NCBI RefSeq assembly: GCF_030693775.1
Contig: NZ_JAUXZY010000005.1
Span: 248,001-312,000, forward strand
Reading direction: 5' to 3'
DNA: 64,000 nucleotides
DNA from: Polynucleobacter sp.
GTDB taxonomy: Bacteria; Pseudomonadota; Gammaproteobacteria; Burkholderiales; Burkholderiaceae
The notes below the pieces were generated by a model. That model was not told the DNA's origin. It was given only the letters and a program-made list of their open reading frames with translations, and made no database searches. How positions within the stretch are numbered: the first letter of the stretch is position 1; every line of letters starts with the position of its first letter. The position numbers were made by a program, and so were the translations under genes. Positions 26,953-38,533 of this stretch are shown piece after piece.

Positions 26953-28384
26953 GCTGCGCTCCCGATAGAATAGCGGGCAACGTGGATATGGATCCGGCGC
27001 CCATCGTAATAACCACATCACCATCACGCAGCATGGTCGTAATCGCTGCAGGCATATCCGCTACTTTGGCTATGTAAATAGAGTCGGCATTCTGTAGCAA
27101 TGCTGACTTGGCTTCAGCGTCATTACTGCAGGTTGCTTTAAAGAGACTCTCCCCATCAGCACCTTTGATGCGGGGCTCTCCGGCGGGATAGACATCCGTC
27201 AACACCAAGGCATCGAAGCCGCGCAACACATCCACAAAGTCACCAAAACAATCGCGTGTTCGGGTATAGCGGTGGGGCTGAAATGCCAAAACCAGTCGGC
27301 GACCCGGATAAGCCCCACGTGCTGCCGCCAAAGTGGCTGCCATTTCAACGGGGTGGTGTCCATAATCATCGATTAAGGTAAAACTTCCACCCTTTGCCAA
27401 TGCAATATCGCCGTAGCGTTGGAAACGCCTACCGACGCCGCCAAACTCCGATAAAGCTTTGACAATAGCTTCATCGCGTATACCCAATTCAGTCGCTATA
27501 CCAATCGCAGCAAGCGCATTGCGCACGTTATGCAATCCCGGAAGGTTCAACTCGATTTGCAAGGGTCCGGGCTTAGCGCCATGACGCCGAATCGTACGGC
27601 GCTCCACCGTAAAGCGCATCCGCGTTCCGTCGGCCTGAATGTGGTGCGCGCGGATGTCGGCATCATCAGCAGTGCCGTATTTCAGAATAGGTTGCGATAC
27701 AAATGGGATTAGATCCCGCACGTTGGCATCGTCTGCACACACAATCGCAATGCCATAAAAAGGCATGCGCTGCGTAAATTGCACAAACGCTTGCTTGAGG
27801 CGCGCCATATCATGCTGATAGGTATCCATGTGATCGGCATCAATGTTGGTGATGACTTCCATCGCCGGAAATAACTGCAAGAATGAGGCATCCGATTCAT
27901 CTGCCTCGACCACAATAAAATCGCCCTGCCCCAAGCGTGCATTGGCATTGGCTGAATTGAGTTTTCCGCCAATTACAAATGTGGGATCAAGCCCGCCCTC
28001 AGCGAGCACCGAAGCAACTAAACTGGTCGTTGTGGTTTTTCCATGCGTTCCTGCAATCGCAATGCCTTGCTTTAAGCGCATCAGTTCACCCAGCATTACT
28101 GCCCGCTGAATAATCGGAATTTTTGCAGCGCGTGCAGCAATCACTTCAGGATTGTTGCCAGCGACTGCTGTTGAAATCACCACGGCCTCAGCAGTACCAA
28201 CATGACTCGCCTTGTGGCCAATCTGAATATCGGCACCTAGCCCACGCAAGCGTTTCGTTGTCGCGCTTTCAGCCAAATCGGAACCCGAAACTTGGTATCC
28301 CAAATTGAGCAGTACTTCGGCAATGCCGCTCATGCCCGCGCCGCCAATACCGACAAAATGAATCTGCTGAACAATATGCTTCAT
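26945..28384 (-). CDS. murC: UDP-N-acetylmuramate--L-alanine ligase
   Basis: 479-residue Mur ligase that adds L-Ala to UDP-MurNAc. The N-terminal domain has [21 protein letters not shown], the P-loop is [16 protein letters not shown], and the MurC-specific [14 protein letters not shown] and FQPHRYTRT sequences are present. Length matches the family. The start overlaps the murG stop in an ATGA. Confidence 0.98.
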   Translation of the reverse strand: MKHIVQQIHFVGIGGAGMSGIAEVLLNLGYQVSGSDLAESATTKRLRGLGADIQIGHKASHVGTAEAVVISTAVAGNNPEVIAARAAKIPIIQRAVMLGELMRLKQGIAIAGTHGKTTTTSLVASVLAEGGLDPTFVIGGKLNSANANARLGQGDFIVVEADESDASFLQLFPAMEVITNIDADHMDTYQHDMARLKQAFVQFTQRMPFYGIAIVCADDANVRDLIPFVSQPILKYGTADDADIRAHHIQADGTRMRFTVERRTIRRHGAKPGPLQIELNLPGLHNVRNALAAIGIATELGIRDEAIVKALSEFGGVGRRFQRYGDIALAKGGSFTLIDDYGHHPVEMAATLAAARGAYPGRRLVLAFQPHRYTRTRDCFGDFVDVLRGFDALVLTDVYPAGEPRIKGADGESLFKATCSNDAEAKSALLQNADSIYIAKVADMPAAITTMLRDGDVVITMGAGSISTLPAILSGAQHA

Positions 28385-29454
28385 TTATTTGCTCCTGCAG
28401 ACTCGGCGCATATGGCTGCCACGCGCTCGGTTGCCTGCATCTTTGCTAGAGTGCGAGCACGCTCTGCCATTGCCATTAGTTCAGGGCGCCGTAAAGTTTG
28501 TAACCAAGCAGCCAGTGCGCTTGGATTAAGCTCAGTTTGTGGCCACAACTTAGCGGCATCTGATCTTGATAAAAACGCTGCATTGGCTGTTTGGTGATCA
28601 TCAATGGCAAATGGAAATGGCACGAAGCAAGCGGCAACGCCGCAGGCAGCAATCTCCGATACGGTCATTGCACCCGAACGGCATATGATGAGATCGGCTG
28701 CAGCATACGCCTCTGCCATGTCGCCAATAAAGGCGCGAACATCTGCAGTAACCCCGTAATCAGCATAGCGCTGCTTGAGTTCAGCGACGTGTTTTTCACC
28801 CGCCTGATGCAGCACCTGAGGCCTTTCCTCAGCAGGCATCAGGGCTAACGCAGCGGGAATCGTTTCATTTAGGGCGGCGGCACCCAAACTACCACCAACA
28901 ACCAATAATGTCAGGCGGCCAGTACGCGCGCCGTAACGCTCAACAGGGGATGCGATTGATTCAAACTCACTGCGAATCGGATTACCAACCCACTCGCCTT
29001 CGGGCAACGTATTCGGAAATCCCGTCAGGGTTTTAGTCGAAATCCTGGAGAGATAGCGATTGGCGCTGCCAGCAACTGAGTTTGCCTCATGCAAAACCAG
29101 TGGTCGCTTCAGCAAGGCGCTCATTAATCCACCAGGAAAAGTAATGTAGCCGCCCATGCCCAGTACGACACTGGGCTTGAGCCTACGAATAATCTGCCAG
29201 CTTTGCAAACATGCTCTTGCTAGATTAAAAGGCAGCATTAACTTAGTCAGCAAACCCTTACCGCGCAGGCCGCCAAAATTGACTGCCTCAAACGGAAACC
29301 CGCGACTCGGCACCAAGCGGTATTCCATGCCAGAAGCATTGCCTAACCATGCCACCTGCCAGCCACGCGCACGCAAAAGCTCAGCCACTGCTAATCCGGG
29401 GAAGATATGCCCGCCAGTACCGCCGGCCATGACTAAGATGGAAGGCTGATTCAT
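28381..29454 (-). CDS. murG: Lipid II-forming GlcNAc transferase MurG
   Basis: 357-residue peripheral inner-membrane glycosyltransferase that adds GlcNAc to lipid I. The glycine loops are [20 protein letters not shown] (N-terminal) and [19 protein letters not shown] (C-terminal), with [21 protein letters not shown] for donor binding and [12 protein letters not shown]. It overlaps ftsW and murC by 4 bp at each end. Confidence 0.98.
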   Translation of the reverse strand: MNQPSILVMAGGTGGHIFPGLAVAELLRARGWQVAWLGNASGMEYRLVPSRGFPFEAVNFGGLRGKGLLTKLMLPFNLARACLQSWQIIRRLKPSVVLGMGGYITFPGGLMSALLKRPLVLHEANSVAGSANRYLSRISTKTLTGFPNTLPEGEWVGNPIRSEFESIASPVERYGARTGRLTLLVVGGSLGAAALNETIPAALALMPAEERPQVLHQAGEKHVAELKQRYADYGVTADVRAFIGDMAEAYAAADLIICRSGAMTVSEIAACGVAACFVPFPFAIDDHQTANAAFLSRSDAAKLWPQTELNPSALAAWLQTLRRPELMAMAERARTLAKMQATERVAAICAESAGANK

Positions 29455-30686
29455 AACTTGCCTCCCCGCATTAAGACGCGGTTTTCGTAATCAATCTTGA
29501 GCAATACGCCAATAGCAACGGCATTCATCAAAATTCCAGAGCCGCCATAACTAATTAATGGCAGGGTTAAGCCTTTTGTCGGTAATAGGCCTAAATTCAC
29601 CGCCATATTGATAAAGGCTTGCCATCCAATCCAAATACCAATCCCCTTTGCTACCAAACCAGCAAAGCTACGATCTAATTGCAGTGATGTTCGGCCAATC
29701 AGAAAAGCACGGCGCACAATCCAGTAAAACAAAAAGATAATGACGAGTACTCCGGCAAAGCCAAGCTCCTCACCAATTACCGCCAAGATGAAATCGGTAT
29801 GCGCTTCGGGTAAGTAATGCAATTTTTCGACACTGCCACCAAGGCCAGTACCAAACCACTCGCCGCGTCCAAACGCCATCAGCGAATGGGTTAGTTGATA
29901 GCCTTTATTCGCCGCATGATCTGCTGCCCAAGGATCTAGGAATGCAAAAATGCGTTCGCGACGAAATGGTGAGAGAGCGATGATGATGGCGGCGCTGGTA
30001 ATTCCAGCAACCACCAAGCCACCAAATAACTTCACATTAATTCCGCCCAAGAAAAGAATACCAAAGGCAATTAAAGCAATCACTACGAAAGCGCCCATAT
30101 CCGGCTGCCATAGCAGCAATGCGCCAATGATCATGACAGCAACACCCATTGGTACCAAACCCTTCACGAACGAGTGGAGATACTCTTGGCGCTGAACGGT
30201 ATAGCTCGCAGCAAAAATGACAACGGCAAACTTCATCAGCTCCGATGGCTGGAAATTCATAAACCCAAAGGAGATCCAGCGGCGCGCTCCGTTCACGCCT
30301 TTACCGATTCCAGGGATCAGGACTGCAATCAACAATAGGATGGTAATTCCGAATAGAATCGGCGCAAGCTTGTCCCACATCTTTACTGGAATCCGAAACA
30401 CACACAAGCCAACTACCGTGGCAATCGTGAGTGAAATCAAATGCCGAATCAGAAAGTGATTGCTACTGTAGTTTTTATACTTCGGACCGTCGGCTAAGGT
30501 AATCGATGCGGAGTACACCATCACCAAACCAATGAGCGCCAATGAAACGACTGCCCATACCAGCAACTGGTCATATTCCATCATGCGCGAGCGCGTTTGC
30601 TCTACTCCTGTAACGGCATCACGTAAGCCAGTTCGAAAGCCAGTGATACCGCCGCGGGAGTAATTCCAAAAGCGATTAAGGTTCAT
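29451..30686 (-). CDS. ftsW: Lipid II polymerase FtsW
   Basis: 411-residue SEDS-family glycosyltransferase that polymerises septal peptidoglycan with FtsI. About ten membrane helices begin at [21 protein letters not shown]. Conserved SEDS sequences include [52 protein letters not shown] with the [17 protein letters not shown] segment, and [13 protein letters not shown]. The start MNLNRFWNY overlaps the murD stop in an ATGA. Confidence 0.97.
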   Translation of the reverse strand: MNLNRFWNYSRGGITGFRTGLRDAVTGVEQTRSRMMEYDQLLVWAVVSLALIGLVMVYSASITLADGPKYKNYSSNHFLIRHLISLTIATVVGLCVFRIPVKMWDKLAPILFGITILLLIAVLIPGIGKGVNGARRWISFGFMNFQPSELMKFAVVIFAASYTVQRQEYLHSFVKGLVPMGVAVMIIGALLLWQPDMGAFVVIALIAFGILFLGGINVKLFGGLVVAGITSAAIIIALSPFRRERIFAFLDPWAADHAANKGYQLTHSLMAFGRGEWFGTGLGGSVEKLHYLPEAHTDFILAVIGEELGFAGVLVIIFLFYWIVRRAFLIGRTSLQLDRSFAGLVAKGIGIWIGWQAFINMAVNLGLLPTKGLTLPLISYGGSGILMNAVAIGVLLKIDYENRVLMRGGKL

Positions 30687-32353
30687 GCGCTTACCCCAGA
30701 CGAACAATCTGCCTCAAGACTAGAGTCGGAAAACTGCATTCCCAGCTCTTCCACCTCAGATACAAATACAGCAGCACGGTGGACGTAATCCTTGAACTGA
30801 TCAAAGCTGGCGCATGCTGGAGAAAGGAGAACCACATCTCCTGAAGTTGCGCGCTCTGAAGCAGTCTTCACTGCGACCGCAATCGTTTCGCAGTGCTCTA
30901 CTACAACGCCGGTTGCTTGCAGCGCATCTTGAATAAGCGGCGCATCCTTACCAATCAATAGAACGCCTTTTGCAAAACGCTGCACTGGATCAAAGAGGGG
31001 CGAAAAATCTTGGCCTTTGCCATCGCCGCCCGCAATTAACCAAATCTTTTTAGAACCGGTTGCGTCGCCAAGGCCATTCAGAGCCGCAACGGTAGCACCT
31101 ACATTGGTTCCTTTACTGTCATCAACGTACTCGACATCCCGAATGACAGCAACGCTTTGTACGCGATGCGGTTCACCGCGGTACTCGCGCAAACCATGCA
31201 GTAATTTATTGAGCGGCAAGCCAACTGCGCGTGCTAATGCCAAGGCAGCCAGGGCATTGAGAGCATTGTGTTTGCCGCGGATACGTAGCGCATCTGCCGG
31301 AATTAAGCGCTTTAAGCGTAGTGGCTCAGCTTCTTCTGCCATCGCTTTGCGTCGCCGCTTGGGCTTTTCTAACTCAGCATTCTCATCCACCTCAGCCCAA
31401 ACTAACCAATCAATTCCTCCAGCCTGAGGATCGCGCTCAATACCAAATGACCCTGGCTCATCCGGCCGATTTGAGCCGAAGTGAATGATCTGCCGATCTT
31501 CTAATTGACTGCTTAGCAAGCGATTTAATTCAACTTCATCCCGGTTCACAATACAAATGCTGCTGGGTCCAAAAATAGCGGCTTTAGCAGTGGCATAGGC
31601 CTGCATATCGCCATGCCAATCCAAGTGATCCTGACTTAAATTGAGAACCGTTGCTGCGCTGGGATTGAGGCTATAGGTAAAGTGCAATTGAAAACTCGAT
31701 AACTCGAGCACCCATAACTCCGGCAGATCATGCAATCCATCGGCGCTATCCAGGCAAGCCATTAGCTTATCCAGTGCTGCGGGGCTAATATTGCCAGCCA
31801 CTGCCGCTGTTTTACCGGCACGCTCACACAACTGGCCCACTAGTGCCGTTGTGGTTGTTTTGCCATTCGTGCCAGTAATGGCGATGATTTTAGGTTGGTA
31901 AGTCCAACCCTCATGGTCCACTACCTCGGCAACCGATTCCCGCTCCAGCGCGGCAATACCGCGGGCAAAGAACTCGATCTCACTCCACACCGGAATACCT
32001 TTTTCCTGTGCTGCTGCCAAAATCGATTGTGCTGGCTCCGCAATTGGCGATAGCCCTGGTGATATGCCAATCACATCAATGTGATCCAACATACTGGCGT
32101 CCCAGCTACCAAAATGCATGTCGGTTAGACCAGCAAGCTCCAGTTCGCTTAGTTGTGCCCGTTGTTTTTCATTGAGGGCGCTTCGCTCGCGCGTATCAAC
32201 CAAGCGAGTATGCGCACCATGACGCAAGCACCATTTCGCCATTGCGATTCCAGACTCACCCAGCCCCAGAATTAAAAAGCGTGTTGGCTCAACTGAGAGT
32301 GCTTGCGCTCTACTCAGCTCAGGACAAATAAATGGATCTTTTACATTGCGCAT
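30683..32353 (-). CDS. murD: UDP-N-acetylmuramoyl-L-alanine--D-glutamate ligase
   Basis: 556-residue Mur ligase that adds D-Glu. Landmarks: FLILGLGESGIAMAKWCLRHG (N-terminal Rossmann), ITGTNGKTTTTALVGQL (P-loop), VLNLSQDHLDWHGDM, KGTNVGATVAAL and LLSPACASFDQFKDY. It is about 100 residues longer than the enterobacterial enzyme. Extra segments include one near 125-150 and a basic/acidic insert (EKPKRRRKAMAEEAE) around 330-350, just before the RIRGKHN motif. It starts 10 bp after mraY. Confidence 0.96.
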   Translation of the reverse strand: MRNVKDPFICPELSRAQALSVEPTRFLILGLGESGIAMAKWCLRHGAHTRLVDTRERSALNEKQRAQLSELELAGLTDMHFGSWDASMLDHIDVIGISPGLSPIAEPAQSILAAAQEKGIPVWSEIEFFARGIAALERESVAEVVDHEGWTYQPKIIAITGTNGKTTTTALVGQLCERAGKTAAVAGNISPAALDKLMACLDSADGLHDLPELWVLELSSFQLHFTYSLNPSAATVLNLSQDHLDWHGDMQAYATAKAAIFGPSSICIVNRDEVELNRLLSSQLEDRQIIHFGSNRPDEPGSFGIERDPQAGGIDWLVWAEVDENAELEKPKRRRKAMAEEAEPLRLKRLIPADALRIRGKHNALNALAALALARAVGLPLNKLLHGLREYRGEPHRVQSVAVIRDVEYVDDSKGTNVGATVAALNGLGDATGSKKIWLIAGGDGKGQDFSPLFDPVQRFAKGVLLIGKDAPLIQDALQATGVVVEHCETIAVAVKTASERATSGDVVLLSPACASFDQFKDYVHRAAVFVSEVEELGMQFSDSSLEADCSSGVSA

Positions 32354-32363
32354 CGTCTACTGA

Positions 32364-33533
32364 TTACCGTAATTTCAAGCTAGATAAACCAACCAGCACC
32401 AATAAGATAGTGATGATCCAAAAACGAACAACGACTTGGGTTTCGCGCCAACCACCCAGTTCAAAATGGTGGTGCAGTGGTGCCATCCGAAAAATGCGGC
32501 GTCCTTCGCCATAGCGTTTTTTGGTGTATTTGAACCAAATCACCTGCATCATCACGGAAACCGTTTCGGCAACAAAAATACCGCCCATCACAAACAAAAC
32601 AATCTCTTGGCGCACAATCACCGCAATGGTTCCAAGGGCGCCGCCTAGAGCTAAAGCGCCAACATCGCCCATAAAGACCTGTGCAGGATGGGTGTTGTAC
32701 CAAAGGAAGGCGAGGCCCGCGCCGCCCATGGCGCCGCAGAAAATCATCAACTCACCTGCCCCAGGAATAAATGGAAACAGTAAATACTTCGCGTAGATTG
32801 CGTTACCCATTACATAGGCAAACGCGCCCAGTGCAGCCCCGACCAAAATCACGGGCATGATGACCAGACCATCAAGGCCATCCGTTAAATTGACTGCGTT
32901 ACTGCTGCCAACAATTACCAAGTAACTCAAAATGATGAAGCCCATCACTCCCAGTGGATAGCTAACTTCTTTCACAAAGGGAAGATAGAGGTTTGATTTG
33001 GCTGGTAGGTCCAATGAAAAACCGCTCTGCACCCAGTCAATGAATAACTGCAGCACTTTTAAGTTGTTAACCTCAGATACAGAGAATGCCAAATAAATTG
33101 CAGCAAATAATCCAATTACGGTTTGCCAGAAAAACTTTTCGCGCGACGCCATTCCCTTTGGGTCTTTGCGAGCAACTTTGCGGTAATCGTCAACCCAGCC
33201 GATCAAGCCAAAGCCAAATGTAACCAGCATCACAATCCAGATGAATCGATTGGTCAGGTCAGCCCATAAAACACATGAGGTAAATATGCCAATCAGAATG
33301 AGCACACCGCCCATGGTTGGCGTTCCTGATTTGACTAAATGCGTTTGTGGTCCATCAGTACGAACTGCCTGACCCATTTTTAACTCAGTCAATCTCCGAA
33401 TAACCCAGGGCCCCGAAATCAAACCAATCAACAATGCCGTCAATGTCGCCATCACGGCGCGGAAGGTAATGTAATTAAATACTCGGAAAAAACTGTAATC
33501 GTCTTGTAACCACTGCGCCAAGATTAAGAGCAT
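32364..33533 (-). CDS. mraY: Phospho-N-acetylmuramoyl-pentapeptide transferase
   Basis: 389-residue ten-helix membrane enzyme that makes lipid I from UDP-MurNAc-pentapeptide and undecaprenyl phosphate. Conserved sites: [47 protein letters not shown], and [14 protein letters not shown], followed by [12 protein letters not shown] in the HHH loop. Start and length agree with the betaproteobacterial enzyme. It overlaps the murF stop by 10 bp. Confidence 0.98.
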   Translation of the reverse strand: MLLILAQWLQDDYSFFRVFNYITFRAVMATLTALLIGLISGPWVIRRLTELKMGQAVRTDGPQTHLVKSGTPTMGGVLILIGIFTSCVLWADLTNRFIWIVMLVTFGFGLIGWVDDYRKVARKDPKGMASREKFFWQTVIGLFAAIYLAFSVSEVNNLKVLQLFIDWVQSGFSLDLPAKSNLYLPFVKEVSYPLGVMGFIILSYLVIVGSSNAVNLTDGLDGLVIMPVILVGAALGAFAYVMGNAIYAKYLLFPFIPGAGELMIFCGAMGGAGLAFLWYNTHPAQVFMGDVGALALGGALGTIAVIVRQEIVLFVMGGIFVAETVSVMMQVIWFKYTKKRYGEGRRIFRMAPLHHHFELGGWRETQVVVRFWIITILLVLVGLSSLKLR

Positions 33534-34966
33534 GCTTTAACCTCCGCCAGCGTGTCTTTTAACGCCGCTACTACTCGCTCCATGCGCATAAAACGTGATC
33601 CTTTTACTAGTACTGCATAGGGCTGAGATACTGAGGCGCCCTCAGAAAATAAATCGGCAACGGTCACCGCCCGTGCGTTTAAGGCGTCGATGCTTTCAAA
33701 ATGGATTGCCGCATTACTACTTCCGATGCGTCCATTGAATTCATTAAAGCCGCGTACTGAAGCCTGCGTTTGCTCTCCTAGCGCCCATAAGTGCGCAATG
33801 CCACGCTCTGCCGCATAGGCGCCAACCTCATAATGAAACTCTGGGCCATTTGATCCCACTTCACCCATGTCACCCAGGACCAAACAGGTTTTTTGGCTAG
33901 CCTGACTAAGGGCGTCAATTGCAGCGCGTACTGAGTCGGGATTGGCGTTATAGCTGTCATCAATCAACAGGCAAGTGCCCAATTGGTTTGCCATCATTCG
34001 GCCGCTGACCGCCTGAAATGATTCCAATCCAAGGCGAATAGCCTCTAAATCTACCTTTGCAGCTAAGGCTACAGCCGTCGCGGCAAGGGCGTTACGCAGA
34101 TTGTGCTCACCGAGCACGGAAAGTCGAACATGGATGATTCCGTCGCTTGTTTTTATTTCAAGCGCACCGTCTTCCAAGAGCATGCCACTAACTGCTGCAG
34201 GGCCATTGAGTGCAAAGTCAATGTAGCGGCGCCCGCTGGCTTTTTTGCGCCACTCGGCACTAAACGAAGTGTCTGCTGGAAAAACCGCAACACCATCTGC
34301 TGGCAACGATGCAATTGCATCCGCATGCTCATGCGCAACCGCATCAACGGTCTCCATAAATTCTTGGTGTTCCCGCTGGGCATTGTTGATAAGCGCAATT
34401 GTTGGCTTAGCGATATTAGCAAGGTAGGCCGTCTCGCCCGGATGATTCATTCCGAGCTCAATCACAGCCAATCGATGGTGCTCACGCAAACGCAATATCG
34501 TCAGCGGCAGTCCAATATCGTTATTCAAATTGCCTGGCGTAACCAGAGTTGCTTCTTTACCTACTGCCGCGCTAAAGATAGCTGCGATCATCTCTTTCAC
34601 GGTAGTCTTGCCGTTACTACCAGTTACCACCACTAGCGGTAATGTAAATTGCTGCCGCCATGCTGCAGCAAAATCACCTAAACCAATTCGCGTGTCAGCA
34701 ACGCATACTGCGGGAAGCTGATTTGGGCACGCCTTCTCATCTTCAATCAGTGCGGCGCTTGCTCCGGCAGCACTAACCGCGCCTAGGAATTGATGCGCAT
34801 CAAAGCGCTCGCCCTTAAGTGCGATAAAGAGGGACCCACCCTCAATCGCCCTACTATCCGTAGAAATGGAATCGATTAGATAGCTTTGCGCAGCCGCCTT
34901 AGAAATATTGATCAATTTACTGGATGGTAAAAATGCATGGATTTGGCCCAAGGTAGTCATCGCCAT
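33524..34966 (-). CDS. murF: UDP-N-acetylmuramoyl-tripeptide--D-Ala-D-Ala ligase
   Basis: 480-residue Mur ligase that completes the cytoplasmic pentapeptide precursor. The P-loop is [16 protein letters not shown], followed by [28 protein letters not shown] and [16 protein letters not shown], all MurF-specific. The start Met overlaps the murE stop by one base (TAATG); the third codon is another ATG. Confidence 0.97.
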   Translation of the reverse strand: MAMTTLGQIHAFLPSSKLINISKAAAQSYLIDSISTDSRAIEGGSLFIALKGERFDAHQFLGAVSAAGASAALIEDEKACPNQLPAVCVADTRIGLGDFAAAWRQQFTLPLVVVTGSNGKTTVKEMIAAIFSAAVGKEATLVTPGNLNNDIGLPLTILRLREHHRLAVIELGMNHPGETAYLANIAKPTIALINNAQREHQEFMETVDAVAHEHADAIASLPADGVAVFPADTSFSAEWRKKASGRRYIDFALNGPAAVSGMLLEDGALEIKTSDGIIHVRLSVLGEHNLRNALAATAVALAAKVDLEAIRLGLESFQAVSGRMMANQLGTCLLIDDSYNANPDSVRAAIDALSQASQKTCLVLGDMGEVGSNGPEFHYEVGAYAAERGIAHLWALGEQTQASVRGFNEFNGRIGSSNAAIHFESIDALNARAVTVADLFSEGASVSQPYAVLVKGSRFMRMERVVAALKDTLAEVKACS

Positions 34967-36507
34967 TAGACGGAGCCTCCACTAGCCAATAAAACATGTT
35001 CTTGATCTGAAAAATCTACTTTTCTGCCATTAATCTCTTGGCTTGTTTCGTGGCCCTTACCTGCAATCAATACAACATCATTCACTTCTGCGTGCCGAAC
35101 TCCGCTAAGGATCGCTGCAGCACGATCTAGGATGACTTGTACTGACTTGCCATTACCCATTCCAGCTTGAATATCGGCGCTGATTTTTTCTGGATTCTCG
35201 GAGCGTGGGTTATCGCTGGTCAAAATAGTATGGTCAGCTAACTCTGCCGCAATCTGCCCCATGAGCGGTCGCTTGCTCGCATCGCGATCACCGCCACAAC
35301 CAAAAATGCACCACAACTTTCCTGCTCGCTGGCTTGCGATGGGGCGCAAGGTACTCAATACTTTTTCTAGTGCATCTGGGGTATGGGCGTAGTCAACAAT
35401 AACTAATGGGCCTGTGCTACGTGAGTTGCCGAGCACCATTTCCATTCTTCCGCTGACTGGCTTTAAAAGTGCAATGCGCTTACCTGCCTCAATCACATCC
35501 ATGCCACTAGCCAATAGGCAGGCCCAGACTGCAAGGCAATTACTTAGATTAAAGTCGCCCACAACCGGAACATTGACTTCAGTCCTGCCATGGTCTTGCC
35601 ATTCAAATACACCCTGATAGCCATAATCCTTAAACTGCATGCCGCTTGAAAAAATAGCATGCAGTCGCTTACCGAACTTTTCAAAGCCGGCAAAGACCTT
35701 GTGGTCAACCGCATAGCCCCACACCTGAACGCCTGTCTTTGCCAACATCTGCATGGCTAATTCACGACCCAAAGGATCTTCTAAGTTAATGACCGCATTC
35801 TGTAAGCCAGGGAACTGAAACAAACGAAACTTGACTGCTGCATATTCCGCCATACTGCCGTGGTAATCCAAGTGGTCTTGACTCAAATTGGAAAACACAG
35901 CGGTGCTGAATTGGACGCCATGAACGCGTCCCTGTTCTAGGGCGTGTGAAGAGACTTCCATGGCAATTTGCTTTGCATTGGAATCTAAAAGTGTTTTGAG
36001 TTCGGTTTGTAAGCGTGCAGCATTTGGCGTGGTGTAGCCTGTTGCCTCTAAATGCCCTGGAAAACCAATACCTAAGGTACCGATTACAGCTGCACGCGAC
36101 TTAGGGCGATCTAAGGCTTGAGAAAGCCATTGCGTAATGCTCGTCTTGCCATTCGTTCCAGTTACCCCAAACACCATCATCTGACTGCTCGGCTTACCGT
36201 ACCATTCAGAGCAGATTGGCCCCGCATGGGCAGATAAATTTTCTAGCGGGAAACAACGTGGATCACTCAAGGCTGGAATTTCTTCTAAATCCCTTAGGTC
36301 ATAAATAACCGCAGCGACCCCAGCATCTAAAGCCTCTGCAATGTAGGCGCGGCTATCCTGTATGGCAGCACCATGCCCTACCCGGTAAGCAAAAAAGATA
36401 TCGCCCACCTTGATTTGCCGTGTATCGCTCACGATGCGCGCCGTTGGCAAAGCCAATCGCCGTAGGTGATCGATGGCTTGCTCTGGCTTAATGAAAGTAG
36501 CCATCAT
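34966..36507 (-). CDS. murE: UDP-MurNAc-L-Ala-D-Glu--meso-diaminopimelate ligase
   Basis: 513-residue Mur ligase. The P-loop is GVTGTNGKTSITQWL; the substrate loop SDNPRSENPEKI carries the DNPR motif that marks meso-diaminopimelate rather than lysine specificity, as expected for a Gram-negative. Further signs are TTPNAARLQTEL, EVSSHALEQGRVHG and IVDYAHTPDALEKVL. It overlaps the ftsI stop by 4 bp. Confidence 0.98.
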   Translation of the reverse strand: MMATFIKPEQAIDHLRRLALPTARIVSDTRQIKVGDIFFAYRVGHGAAIQDSRAYIAEALDAGVAAVIYDLRDLEEIPALSDPRCFPLENLSAHAGPICSEWYGKPSSQMMVFGVTGTNGKTSITQWLSQALDRPKSRAAVIGTLGIGFPGHLEATGYTTPNAARLQTELKTLLDSNAKQIAMEVSSHALEQGRVHGVQFSTAVFSNLSQDHLDYHGSMAEYAAVKFRLFQFPGLQNAVINLEDPLGRELAMQMLAKTGVQVWGYAVDHKVFAGFEKFGKRLHAIFSSGMQFKDYGYQGVFEWQDHGRTEVNVPVVGDFNLSNCLAVWACLLASGMDVIEAGKRIALLKPVSGRMEMVLGNSRSTGPLVIVDYAHTPDALEKVLSTLRPIASQRAGKLWCIFGCGGDRDASKRPLMGQIAAELADHTILTSDNPRSENPEKISADIQAGMGNGKSVQVILDRAAAILSGVRHAEVNDVVLIAGKGHETSQEINGRKVDFSDQEHVLLASGGSV

Positions 36508-38270
36508 TGTGTTAACACGACGCGTTGAATTGGCGCAGCTGTAGCGGGCTTAATCGCATCATCTCGCTGCACCATATTTTTAACTGTGCTATCCGGCGCA
36601 ACATTCATTGCGCGAAGCGTTTCAGAAACAATAGTTGAGAAAATAGGCGCCGCAACTTGGCCGCCATAGTAACCATTTGCAGTGGGCTCATCGACCATCA
36701 CTGCCACCACAATCCGTGGGGCGCTCATCGGCGCAATACCCGTGAAATAAGCTAAGTATTTATTGGTGGCATAGCCCTTGCCTGCTACCTTATGGGCCGT
36801 ACCTGTTTTACCGCCAACGCGATAACCCTCAGCGTGGGCTTTCAGCGCAGTACCCCCAGGCTCAGTTACCGACTCCAACATGCTACGCATCTCGATTGCT
36901 GTTTTTGCCGAGATAACGCGTGTACCGGGTTTGTAATCTGGGCTATGTTCTATCGTGACCGGAACCAACTCGCCATCGCGAGCGAAGATGGTGTAGGCGC
37001 GAGCCATCTGAAAAAGTGAGGTTGATATGCCATAGCCGAACGCAATCCGCGCTTGATCAGTTGGCATCCATTTTTGATGGGGATGCACCCGGCCCGCAAC
37101 GGCACCGGGAAATCCAACCTTGGGAGCTTGACCAAATCCAACAGCAGTAAATAAGTCCCACATTTCGCTGGCTGGCATATTCATTGCCAACTTAGAGGTA
37201 CCAATATTGCTGGATTTTTGGATTACCTCTGCCACCGTCAGCGATGGATAAGGGTGGGTATCAGTAATAGGTTTAGGTCCAACCAAATACTTAGCGCCAA
37301 TCGCCATCACTGTATTGGGGTTCACTTGCCCTTTTTCCATGGCCAGTGCAACGGTAAATGGCTTAATGGTTGAGCCCGGCTCAAACGTATCGGTCATCAC
37401 ACGATTGCGTAACTGTTCGCCACTTAATATCTTGCGATCGTTTGGGTTATAGCTTGGCCAATTGGCGAGCGCTAAAATTTCACCCGTCTGCACGTTAATG
37501 ACAACTGCTCCGGCCGCTTTGGCGCGATGTTTTTCAACCGCATCTTTCAATGCGTTATAAGCAATGTATTGAATCTTGCTATCAACCGAGAGTTTTAAAT
37601 CCTTGCCGTTTTGCGGTAACTGCAAAACGCCCATATCTTCGACGATGCGCCCCAGGCGATCGACCACAACACGTCGCTTACCGGTACTCGCAGCCAAATC
37701 GTTTTCGCGCGATAGCTCCATCCCCTCTTGACCGCGATCTTCCACATTGGTGAAACCCACTACGTGGGCCATTGCCTCGCCTTCGGGATAAAAGCGACGA
37801 AACTCATTATTTAATCCAATGCCTGGAATTTCTAACTTGCGGATTTGCTGAGCCACTGCAGGATCAACCTGCCGCTTTAAGAAAACTTGGTTACGCTCAT
37901 CTTTTAATTTTTTTCGAACATCAGCTTCACGCATCTCGAGCAAGGCTGCAAGCTGCTTGATTTTTTCATCGGATAAATCTTTTGGAATCGTATCGTTATA
38001 GGCAATCACTGCTTTTGCCTCAAGGCTGGTTGCAATGACTTGGCCGTTGCGATCCAATATTTTTCCGCGGCTAGCCGACATCTCAAGTTCACGCTGCGTT
38101 CCCTTAACTGCCTTGGCCTCGTAGAACGCATTACCAGGACCCTGAATCCAAAGTGCGCGTAGTACAAGGGCAGCAAACGCGACAAACAACATGAACAGCA
38201 TTAAGCGCGACCGCCACATCGGCAGGCGCAACACTAAATTAGGCGTGGTTGAGAATCCGACTCGCTTCAC
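36504..38270 (-). CDS. ftsI: Septal peptidoglycan transpeptidase FtsI (PBP3)
   Basis: 588-residue class B penicillin-binding protein. A short cytoplasmic tail and one membrane helix (LMLFMLFVAFAALVLRALWIQG) lead to the pedestal domain (SRGKILDRNGQVIATS) and the transpeptidase domain with the active-site serine in EPGSTIKPF (SxxK), the SSN motif in QKSSNIGTSKLA, and KTGT in VGGKTGTAHKV. The C-terminal end is short. It overlaps ftsL and murE by 4 bp on each side. Confidence 0.98.
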   Translation of the reverse strand: MKRVGFSTTPNLVLRLPMWRSRLMLFMLFVAFAALVLRALWIQGPGNAFYEAKAVKGTQRELEMSASRGKILDRNGQVIATSLEAKAVIAYNDTIPKDLSDEKIKQLAALLEMREADVRKKLKDERNQVFLKRQVDPAVAQQIRKLEIPGIGLNNEFRRFYPEGEAMAHVVGFTNVEDRGQEGMELSRENDLAASTGKRRVVVDRLGRIVEDMGVLQLPQNGKDLKLSVDSKIQYIAYNALKDAVEKHRAKAAGAVVINVQTGEILALANWPSYNPNDRKILSGEQLRNRVMTDTFEPGSTIKPFTVALAMEKGQVNPNTVMAIGAKYLVGPKPITDTHPYPSLTVAEVIQKSSNIGTSKLAMNMPASEMWDLFTAVGFGQAPKVGFPGAVAGRVHPHQKWMPTDQARIAFGYGISTSLFQMARAYTIFARDGELVPVTIEHSPDYKPGTRVISAKTAIEMRSMLESVTEPGGTALKAHAEGYRVGGKTGTAHKVAGKGYATNKYLAYFTGIAPMSAPRIVVAVMVDEPTANGYYGGQVAAPIFSTIVSETLRAMNVAPDSTVKNMVQRDDAIKPATAAPIQRVVLTQ

Positions 38271-38533
38271 CGATCTTCTCGCAAATAAATGGTTCGATTG
38301 GGTGAGATGGGACTCATATTGAGTTGATTGCGCGCCACATCCCGAATCCGAGCTGATTTAGACAGATTGCGTTGTTCGTATTCAAGGCGAAGCCACTCTT
38401 GATTGAGTTTGCGCTCTTCTATTTGTGCGCGCTCAATTGCAGTAACCAGCTTGCGACCACGCTGCTGTGCCGATACGAGCGATAGCGCACAGATTAGTAA
38501 TAAAGCGAGTAGGGTTAGTGTGGCCCGATTCAT
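38267..38533 (-). CDS. ftsL: Cell division protein FtsL
   Basis: 88-residue small bitopic divisome protein. It has an N-terminal membrane helix ([18 protein letters not shown]) and a periplasmic coiled-coil segment ([31 protein letters not shown]) that pairs with FtsB. Sequence identity in this family is low, so position between rsmH and ftsI weighs heavily. It overlaps both neighbours by 4 bp. Confidence 0.93.
   Translation of the reverse strand: MNRATLTLLALLLICALSLVSAQQRGRKLVTAIERAQIEERKLNQEWLRLEYEQRNLSKSARIRDVARNQLNMSPISPNRTIYLREDR

Noticed and set aside
34103-34636. 177-residue plus-strand ORF antisense to murF
   Set aside because: Shadow of murF; translation has no recognisable domain and murF is intact.
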